Assembly: GCA_900552555.1 (NCBI GenBank) | Contig: URZW01000024.1 | Location: 1-20,607 of the forward strand | Reading direction: 5' to 3' | DNA length: 20,607 nucleotides | DNA from: an uncultured Clostridium sp. | GTDB lineage: Bacteria > Bacillota > Clostridia > TANB77 > CAG-508 | Part shown: positions 15,639 through 20,607 of the stretch, in pieces | How the letters are laid out: the number at the start of each line of letters is the position of its first letter | How positions within the stretch are numbered: position 1 is the first letter of the stretch | Translations under genes and position numbers: made by a program | Notes under the pieces: generated by a model | Database searches by the model: none | The model's input: the letters and a program-made list of their open reading frames with translations, nothing else | Told to the model about the DNA's origin: nothing

Positions 15639-15798
15639 CAGACAAAATTTTGGATGATGATGAACGAGCGAAGCGCCTCAAGATTTGGCAGACAAAATTT
15701 GAAAAAATTTTGGATGACGATGAGCGAAACGGCCCAAGATTTGACAGACAAAATTTGAAAAAATTTTGGATGACGATGAACGAGCGAAGCGAAGTGAA
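15639..15798 (+). repeat. 56-bp tandem repeat, about 2.9 copies, before murI
   Basis: Units start at 15639, 15689 and 15745 with CAGACAAAATTT and continue with TTTTGGATGACGATGA and a variable GAGCGAA... part. Unit 1 is 50 bp (lacks 10 bp, gains 4); unit 2 is exactly 56 bp; unit 3 runs straight into the murI RBS. The array keeps the murI frame open upstream to 15635, but the peptide (KILDDDER repeats) is not part of any racemase. Confidence 0.85.
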
Positions 15799-15802
15799 AG
15801 GA

Positions 15803-16570
15803 ATGAAAATTGTGAAAAAAGAAGAAAGCATAGGAATTTTTGACTCAGGAATAGGAGGAGTAACAGTCCTAAAAGAAATAATAAAAATATTACCAAACGA
15901 AAATTACAAATATTATAGTGACTCAAAAAACAACCCATATGGAGACAAAACAGACGAAGAAATAATCAAAATCTGTAATAAAATAGTAAGCAATTTTATT
16001 GAACAAAAATGTAAAGCAATAGTAATAGCATGTAACACAGCAAGTGCAAAAGCAGCCAAAACATTAAGAGAAAAATATCCAGAAACACCAATAATAGCAA
16101 TAGAACCAGCATATAAAATGGTGCATGACTTTGCATATGACCAAGTAACACTTGTAATGGCAACAAAAGGAACAATAGAAAGCGAAAAATTCCATAAACT
16201 ATACAATAAATATGATAATCACAAAACATATTTAATGGCATGTCATGGTCTAGCAGATATTATAGAAGAAGGAAATCAAGAAAAAATAAAGGATTATTTA
16301 AAGAAAAATTTGAAAGAATATGTTGGAAAAGTTCACAATGTTGTTTTAGGTTGTACGCATTATCCTTTGATTCAAAATGAGATAAAAGAAGTATTAGGTG
16401 ATGTTGAATTTTTTAACGGTGCATCAAGCCTTGCAAAACATTTAAAAGATATTTTAGAAGAAAAAGATTTAATAAGTGATTCTAAAAGTAAAGGAACGGT
16501 TGAGTTTACAGACTCAAGTAATTCGGAATATAAAAGAGAAAGATTTTTGAGACAATTGGGACAGTCCTAA
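15803..16570 (+). CDS. murI: Glutamate racemase
   Basis: This 255-residue cytoplasmic enzyme interconverts L- and D-glutamate for peptidoglycan. Motifs: IFDSGIGG with catalytic D14/S15, NNPYGDK, first catalytic Cys C77 in ACNTAS, second Cys C184 in LGCTHYP, and the following His. ATG 15803 gives the normal length. A GTG at 15812 is an alternative that would space better from AAAGGA (15797-15802). The frame is open to 15635 only because of the tandem repeat, so the longer 311-residue version is unlikely. The last seven codons (from about QLGQS back into LRQ) lie inside a REP-like palindrome, so the native C-terminus may have been altered by insertion. Confidence 0.94.
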   Translation: MKIVKKEESIGIFDSGIGGVTVLKEIIKILPNENYKYYSDSKNNPYGDKTDEEIIKICNKIVSNFIEQKCKAIVIACNTASAKAAKTLREKYPETPIIAIEPAYKMVHDFAYDQVTLVMATKGTIESEKFHKLYNKYDNHKTYLMACHGLADIIEEGNQEKIKDYLKKNLKEYVGKVHNVVLGCTHYPLIQNEIKEVLGDVEFFNGASSLAKHLKDILEEKDLISDSKSKGTVEFTDSSNSEYKRERFLRQLGQS

Positions 16571-16586
16571 TTTGTCTCACTTTTTT
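16549..16586 (+). terminator. REP-like palindrome serving as murI terminator
   Basis: GAGACAA (16549-16555) pairs with TTGTCTC (16572-16578), with inner GGAC/GTCC, and T6 follows at 16581-16586. It contains the murI stop codon (TAA 16568-16570). The GGGACAGTCCTAATTTGTCTC pattern is related to the inverted-repeat element at 15432-15625. Confidence 0.75.
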
Positions 16587-16655
16587 GTCGATTTATGTAG
16601 GTTACTGAACTATAACTCTTTTAAAAACAAAATCAAAAAAACGTTCGTAAAAGTA

Positions 16656-16684
16656 TTGACAAAATAAAATCAAAAATATATAAT
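16656..16684 (+). promoter_or_regulatory. Consensus sigma-A promoter of recN
   Basis: TTGACA (16656-16661) and TATAAT (16679-16684) with exactly 17 bp between them, both perfect matches. The start is predicted near 16691. Such a strong promoter implies a repressor keeps the gene off. Confidence 0.85.
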
Positions 16685-16701
16685 AAGGCCAAACAAAAAA
16701 T

Positions 16702-16718
16702 CGCAAACAATTTGTTCG
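16702..16718. promoter_or_regulatory. Near-match to a Firmicutes LexA box
   Basis: On the complementary strand it reads CGAAC-AAATT-GTTTG followed by CG. The B. subtilis-type SOS box is CGAAC-N4-GTTYG, so the half sites fit but the spacer is 5, not 4. It lies just after the predicted start of the recN transcript, a good place for repression. A lone ACGTTCG half site is at 16641-16647. Confidence 0.35.
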
Positions 16719-16748
16719 ATAAAAAGAATTTTTTAGGAGGTCTTTTTT

Positions 16749-18380
16749 ATGATATCAACATTACATATAAAAAATATAGGAATAATAGATGATTTAAGTA
16801 TAGATTTAAACGAAGGGCTAAACGTATTAACAGGAGAAACAGGAGCAGGAAAAACGCTAATAATAGACTCATTAGGCATAATATCAGGTGGAAGATTTTC
16901 TAAAGAAATGATAAGAAAAGGTGAAACAAATTCATTTGTAGAAATATGTATGTATGAACCAGAAAACGAAAACTCAATAGATGGAAACATTATTGTATCA
17001 AGAGAAATAAATAGCAATGGTAAAAATATGTGCAAAATAAATGGAAGAATGGTAACTGTAAATGAACTAAAAAACTTTATGAGTAAATTCATAGAAATAC
17101 ACGGACAAAATGATAATCAAAGTTTGCTAGATAACAAATTTCATTTAAAATATTTAGATGGATTTATTGGTGATAAAATAATTGATATAAAAAAACAATA
17201 TAAAGAAAAATATGAAAAATATTTAGAGATAAAACAAGAATTAAAAAACAATTATGGAGACGAAAAAGAGAGAGAAAGAAAACTTGATTTGTTAAGATAT
17301 CAATTTAATGAAATAGAAGAATCAAATTTGAAAGTAAACGAAGAAGATAATTTAGAAGAAAAAAGAAAGTTGATGTTAAACTCAGAAAAAATATCTAAAA
17401 ACTTAAATGAAGCAGATATTGCAATAGGAGAAAATAGTATAGATAGCATAAATGTAGCAATAAGAGCATTAGAAAAAATAGAAAATATAGATAAAAAATA
17501 TGAAGATATTTCAAGCAACTTAAAGAACATTTACTACGAATTGCAAGAAATCTCAAGAGACATATCAGAACATAAAGAAGATGTCTATTTTGATGAACAA
17601 GAAAGAAATGAAGTTGAAGAAAGACTTGATTTGATTTACAATTTAAAGAGAAAATATGGTAATGATGTACAAGAAATTTTGAACTATAAAGACGAGATAG
17701 AAGCGGAAATAAATCACATTGAAAATTTAGACGAATATAATAATAAGCTAAAAAAAGAATTAAAACATTTAAAACAAGAAATGACAACATTAGCAGAAAA
17801 GATGCATGAATTAAGAAATGAATATGGAAAAGTTTTAAGCATTAATATAAACAAAGTTCTAGAAGATTTGGAAATGAAAAATGCAAATATTAATATTCAT
17901 GTTGATTACAATGAAGAAGAGTACTTTGAAAACGGAAAAGATATAGTAGAATTTTATATTACTACAAACTTGGGAGAAGATGAAAAGCAATTAGCAAAAA
18001 TTGCATCAGGTGGTGAGATGTCAAGAATAATGCTTGCTATTAAAAAGGTATTAGCAGATACAGATAAAATGCCAGTTTTAATTTTTGATGAAATTGATAC
18101 TGGTATAAGTGGAAAAGCTGCAGGAGCAGTTGCAGAAAAATTAAATGGAATTTCTAAAAATCATCAAGTATTATGTATTTCACATTTACCAAGTATTGCG
18201 GCAATTGCAGATTATAATTATTTTATTAGTAAAAGAGTAATTAATGAGAGAACTAATACTAATATAAAATTATTAAATGAGAAGGAAACTTTAGAGGAGA
18301 TTGCTCGTATTTCTTCTGGTGAAATTAATGAGGCAACTATTCAATATGCTATGCAGTTGAGAAATAAGAAGGTGAGCTAA
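16749..18380 (+). CDS. recN: DNA repair ATPase RecN
   Basis: This 543-residue SMC-like protein gathers broken DNA ends in double-strand-break repair. It has N-terminal ATPase half LHIKNIGIIDDLSIDL and Walker A GETGAGKT (29-36), then EIHGQNDNQSLLD. A coiled-coil middle (~150-370) follows, then ABC signature SGGEMSRIMLAIK (from ~A419), Walker B VLIFDEIDTGISG (D447) and the H-loop region CISHLPSIAAIADYN. AGGAGG is 8 nt before ATG. It is slightly shorter than well-known RecN proteins (~550-575), with a short coiled coil, but all ATPase motifs are intact. The perfect upstream promoter and possible LexA site suggest SOS control. The next gene starts 35 bp downstream and may be read through. Confidence 0.96.
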   Translation: MISTLHIKNIGIIDDLSIDLNEGLNVLTGETGAGKTLIIDSLGIISGGRFSKEMIRKGETNSFVEICMYEPENENSIDGNIIVSREINSNGKNMCKINGRMVTVNELKNFMSKFIEIHGQNDNQSLLDNKFHLKYLDGFIGDKIIDIKKQYKEKYEKYLEIKQELKNNYGDEKERERKLDLLRYQFNEIEESNLKVNEEDNLEEKRKLMLNSEKISKNLNEADIAIGENSIDSINVAIRALEKIENIDKKYEDISSNLKNIYYELQEISRDISEHKEDVYFDEQERNEVEERLDLIYNLKRKYGNDVQEILNYKDEIEAEINHIENLDEYNNKLKKELKHLKQEMTTLAEKMHELRNEYGKVLSININKVLEDLEMKNANINIHVDYNEEEYFENGKDIVEFYITTNLGEDEKQLAKIASGGEMSRIMLAIKKVLADTDKMPVLIFDEIDTGISGKAAGAVAEKLNGISKNHQVLCISHLPSIAAIADYNYFISKRVINERTNTNIKLLNEKETLEEIARISSGEINEATIQYAMQLRNKKVS

Positions 18381-18415
18381 ATTTAATACCGTATTAAAGG
18401 GAGGTAGATATAGAT

Positions 18416-18907
18416 TTGAATAAAGAAATTCATGAAAATATTTTGGAAACTGAAAAAATATTACAGGCCACAAATGGACAAGATACAGTTGAATATTCTA
18501 TATGGACAAAACAAAAAGCATTATTAAAGTATAATGAAAATATTCCAGTTTTTCCTATATATAATAACTTTATTTATTGGTGTAATTTAGGAATTAATAT
18601 AGGAAGTGAACAAAATAAGATAAGACCTGTAATAATAGTCGGAAACACCATAAAATCGCCGATAGCTATAATAATACCATTAACAAGCAAAAGGTTAAAA
18701 GATGAATTTTGGTATCATATTGACTTAGAAAAACTTGACTCTACAGCATTAGTTGAACAATTAAGAGTTATTAGCAAGATAAGAATTATAAGTCCATTTA
18801 GACAAAAAGGAAAAATGGTAATAATATCAAAATCGGATTGGAATAAAATTAATAGGCAATTACAAGTATTATATAGGCTAAAACCATTAAAAAATACACA
18901 AAATTGA
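18416..18907 (+). CDS. MazF/PemK-family endoribonuclease-like protein, orphan
   Basis: This 163-residue frame is read from TTG 18416; GGGAGGT lies ~11 nt upstream and no ATG fits better. Residues ~50-160 are PemK/MazF-like: YWCNLGINIGSEQNKIRPVIIVGN, IAIIIPLTSK, and STALVEQLRVISKIRI. These match the substrate-binding loop, beta-core and conserved Thr/Ser-x-x-x-x-EQ-x-R-x-I-S segment of type II mRNA interferases. The N-terminal ~45 residues are an extra charged helix (EIHENILETEKIL) not usual in short MazF proteins. No antitoxin gene is adjacent: recN is upstream and RNA genes are downstream. It may be a domesticated or solitary toxin, or the extension may self-regulate. Confidence 0.8.
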   Translation: MNKEIHENILETEKILQATNGQDTVEYSIWTKQKALLKYNENIPVFPIYNNFIYWCNLGINIGSEQNKIRPVIIVGNTIKSPIAIIIPLTSKRLKDEFWYHIDLEKLDSTALVEQLRVISKIRIISPFRQKGKMVIISKSDWNKINRQLQVLYRLKPLKNTQN

Positions 18908-18936
18908 TTGACAAATATATATATATTGATTATAAT
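18908..18936 (+). promoter_or_regulatory. Consensus promoter of the first small RNA
   Basis: TTGACA (18908-18913) directly after the MazF-like stop codon and TATAAT (18931-18936), with 17 bp between them and no mismatch. The start is predicted at about 18943. No coding start with an RBS follows, so the product is an RNA. Confidence 0.85.
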
Positions 18937-18942
18937 TATATT

Positions 18943-19015
18943 AATAAAACATTAGAGTCCATCTCGAGAGGGATGTAATCATTAAACTCCGATAGTCTTT
19001 GGACTATCGTTTTTT
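18943..19015 (+). ncRNA. Small structured RNA, copy 1
   Basis: A ~73-nt transcript is bounded by a perfect promoter and a terminator. Structure: ATTA, outer helix GAGT (18955-18958) with ACTC (18986-18989), inner helix CATCTC/GGGATG (18960-18965, 18970-18975) capped by a GAGA tetraloop, and a one-sided internal loop TAATCATTAA. The terminator is CGATAGTC/GACTATCG (18990-18997 with 19002-19009) plus T6. Copy 2, 100 nt downstream, has the same layout with compensatory changes. There is no ORF. Role unknown: a trans-acting sRNA or a compact ligand-binding RNA. Known motifs such as drum or skipping-rope should be tested; I cannot assign it by eye. Confidence 0.7.
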
Positions 19016-19048
19016 AATATAAAAAATATTTTTGCATATAATATTAAT

Positions 19049-19140
19049 ACATTAGTGTCCATAGTTTTATACTATGAAATCATTAAATATTATACATATA
19101 TAAAGAGTTCTTTTGAATAACAAAGGACTTTTTATATGTG
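19049..19140 (+). ncRNA. Small structured RNA, copy 2
   Basis: The motif restarts at 19051 with ATTAGTGTCCAT. The outer helix is GTGT (19055-19058) with ATAC (19092-19095), including one G-U pair. The inner helix CATAGT/ACTATG (19060-19065, 19071-19076) is perfect, and the same single-stranded AATCATTAA follows. A -10 box TATAAT (19037-19042) lies 9 nt upstream; the -35 region is weak. A 19-bp hairpin with G-U pairs (19095-19113 with 19122-19140) follows, and its 3' arm contains T5 after GGAC, so it can act as a terminator. It lies ~115 bp upstream of eno; the rest of that gap (19141-19240) shows nothing clear. Confidence 0.62.
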
Positions 19141-19254
19141 TAGCAAAGGAATAAATAATTTATATATTTAAAGGATTGAAAATTAGTAATAATGTATAAA
19201 TCTGGAAAAAATGGCTAAAATATCAAAAGAAACAAATTGAAAGGTGGTATATTA

Positions 19255-20532
19255 ATGAAAGAATATTTAGCCATAGAAAACATAGAGGCATTAGAAGTTT
19301 TAGACTCAAGAGGAAATCCAACAGTACAAGTAGAAGTAGTAACAGAAGGAGGATTCTCAGGAACAGCAATGGTTCCATCAGGAGCATCAACAGGAAGTTT
19401 TGAAGCAGTAGAATTAAGAGATAATGACAAAAACAGATTTATGGGAAAAGGCGTAAGCAAAGCAGTAGAAAATGTAAACAAAAAAATATCAAAGAAACTA
19501 ATCGATATGAATGTATATGACCAAAGAAAAATAGACAGAACATTGATAGAATTAGACGACACACTAAACAAATCAAATTTAGGAGCAAATGCAATTTTAG
19601 GAGTGTCACTTGCAGTAGCAAAGGCAGCAGCCAATTCATTAGGAATGGAACTATACAATTATATAGGGGGAATAAATGCAAAAGAATTACCAGTTCCAAT
19701 GATGAATATTTTAAATGGTGGAAAACATTCAGACAACAATATAAACATACAAGAATTTATGATAGTACCAGTAGGAAGTATAACATTTGCAGAAAGATTA
19801 AAACGTGGAGTTGAAGTATATCATACATTAAAAAAGGTTTTAAAAGAAAAAGGACATTCAGTTGGAGTAGGAGATGAAGGAGGATTTGCACCAGATTTAA
19901 AAGATGAAGAAGAGGCATTAGATTCAATAATAGAAGCAATAAAAAAAGCAGGATATGAACCAGGCAAAGATATATGTTTAGCACTAGATATAGCAAGCAC
20001 AGAGATGTATGACGAAGCCAAGAAAACAGGAAAAGATGGATACTATTTCTGGAAAACAGATGTATATAAAACAAAACAAGAAATGATACAATATGTTATA
20101 GATTTAACTGAAAAATATCCAATTATATCAGTAGAGGATGGCTTGGCAGAAGAAGACTGGGAATCATGGAAAGAATTAACACAAAAAATAGGGGATAAAG
20201 TTCAATTGGTTGGAGATGATTTATTTGTAACTAATATAAAAAGGCTTCAAAGAGGTATAAAAGAAAATGTTGCAAATGCAATTTTAATAAAACCAAATCA
20301 AATTGGAACTTTAACTGAAACTTTAGATACAATACAAGAAGCAAAAGAGAAAAGATATAAGACTATAATTTCTCATAGGTCTGGTGAAACAGAAGATACT
20401 ACTATTGCAGACTTAGCAGTGGCTGTAAATGCAGGACAAATAAAAACTGGTGCACCTTGCAGAACTGATAGGGTTGCTAAATATAATAGACTTTTAAATA
20501 TTGAGAATGTATTGGCAGAAAACGATAAGTGA
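19255..20532 (+). CDS. eno: Enolase (phosphopyruvate hydratase)
   Basis: This 425-residue glycolytic enzyme converts 2-phosphoglycerate to phosphoenolpyruvate with Mg2+. I chose ATG 19255 (MKEYLAIENIEALEVLDSRGNPT) with AAAGGTGG 8 nt upstream; an in-frame TTG at 19237 overlaps that RBS. Motifs: VPSGASTGSFEAVELRD, GGKHSDNNINIQEFMIVP, general-acid Glu in GVGDEGGFAPDL, Mg2+ ligands in LALDIASTEMYD, SVEDGLAEEDW and VGDDLFVTN, catalytic Lys in LIKPNQIGTLTET, and SHRSGETEDTTIADLAVA. Length and residues are typical, with a slightly early C-terminus. It stands alone; the usual gapA-pgk-tpi-gpm neighbours are not in view. No convincing promoter is seen directly upstream. Confidence 0.97.
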   Translation: MKEYLAIENIEALEVLDSRGNPTVQVEVVTEGGFSGTAMVPSGASTGSFEAVELRDNDKNRFMGKGVSKAVENVNKKISKKLIDMNVYDQRKIDRTLIELDDTLNKSNLGANAILGVSLAVAKAAANSLGMELYNYIGGINAKELPVPMMNILNGGKHSDNNINIQEFMIVPVGSITFAERLKRGVEVYHTLKKVLKEKGHSVGVGDEGGFAPDLKDEEEALDSIIEAIKKAGYEPGKDICLALDIASTEMYDEAKKTGKDGYYFWKTDVYKTKQEMIQYVIDLTEKYPIISVEDGLAEEDWESWKELTQKIGDKVQLVGDDLFVTNIKRLQRGIKENVANAILIKPNQIGTLTETLDTIQEAKEKRYKTIISHRSGETEDTTIADLAVAVNAGQIKTGAPCRTDRVAKYNRLLNIENVLAENDK

Positions 20533-20571
20533 AAATGTATAAAATCTAAAAAAAATTAGTGTCAAGAAGTT

Positions 20572-20587
20572 TCGGAAAATAATCCGA
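20572..20587 (+). terminator. Weak hairpin after eno
   Basis: TCGGA-AAATAA-TCCGA, followed by an A/T-rich tract with TTTTTA at about 20599-20604. The short stem and interrupted U-run make termination uncertain; the window ends soon after. Confidence 0.35.
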
Positions 20588-20607
20588 TAAAATAATAATT
20601 TTTACGA

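Noticed and set aside
15639..15798. CRISPR array
   Set aside because: Units are adjacent repeats of ~56 bp without unique spacers, and there are no cas genes.
15635..15802. N-terminal extension of MurI as a real protein part
   Set aside because: It is encoded by the tandem repeat, has no family counterpart, and a normal-length start exists at 15803.
18416..19140. Type III toxin-antitoxin (ToxIN-like) arrangement
   Set aside because: Type III antitoxin RNAs are short tandem repeats upstream of the toxin. Here there are two spaced RNA genes downstream with their own promoter elements, and the protein reads as PemK/MazF, not ToxN.
13487..20074. Numerous minus-strand open frames of 60-150 codons
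   Set aside because: They overlap strong plus-strand genes, are Leu/Phe/Ser-rich as expected for the reverse of AT-rich coding sequence, and show no family motifs or ribosome binding sites.
20555..20587. Third copy of the small RNA motif after eno
   Set aside because: Only ATTAGTGTC matches; the inner helix and the AATCATTAA loop are missing, and a different hairpin forms.

Overview
The window is very AT-rich chromosomal DNA with every gene on the + strand. Strong AGGAGG-type ribosome binding sites, consensus sigma-A promoters (TTGACA-N17-TATAAT) and U-tracted terminators point to a low-GC Firmicute. The gene families (oleate hydratase, MazF/PemK protein, IS200/IS605 and IS3 remnants, GGGACGGTTC-type palindromes) fit an anaerobic gut Clostridia lineage; I cannot name the species.

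Layout. (1) 130-670 is a 5S rRNA + tRNA-Asn(GUU) unit with its own promoter and terminator. The tRNA is split in its anticodon by a 234-nt group I intron with recognisable P1, P2, P3, P7, P8 and P10 pairings. (2) 628-11607 is an accessory region bounded by two ~211-bp direct repeats; the first starts at the last bases of the tRNA. It holds a zinc-ribbon peptide, an AraC-type regulator with an ABC exporter, a broken maltose O-acetyltransferase, a decayed IS3 element, a foreign-looking higher-GC gene, a recombinase tail, a truncated IS200 tnpA with a string of 3' hairpins, a large ADP-ribosyltransferase-domain protein with a coupled partner, and an OLD-family ATPase/TOPRIM nuclease broken by one stop codon. 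(3) 11898-15420 holds an alpha/beta hydrolase, a TetR regulator and oleate hydratase, probably a lipid or fatty-acid response module. (4) 15421-16586 is repeat-rich (inverted-repeat element, 56-bp tandem repeat, REP-like palindrome) around glutamate racemase murI. (5) 16656-20587 is housekeeping DNA: recN behind a textbook promoter, an orphan MazF/PemK-like gene, two tandem small structured RNA genes of one family, and enolase.

The two most notable items are the group I intron inside tRNA-Asn and the pair of short RNA genes at 18943-19140. The RNA copies start exactly 100 nt apart, share single-stranded bases and differ by compensatory changes in both helices.
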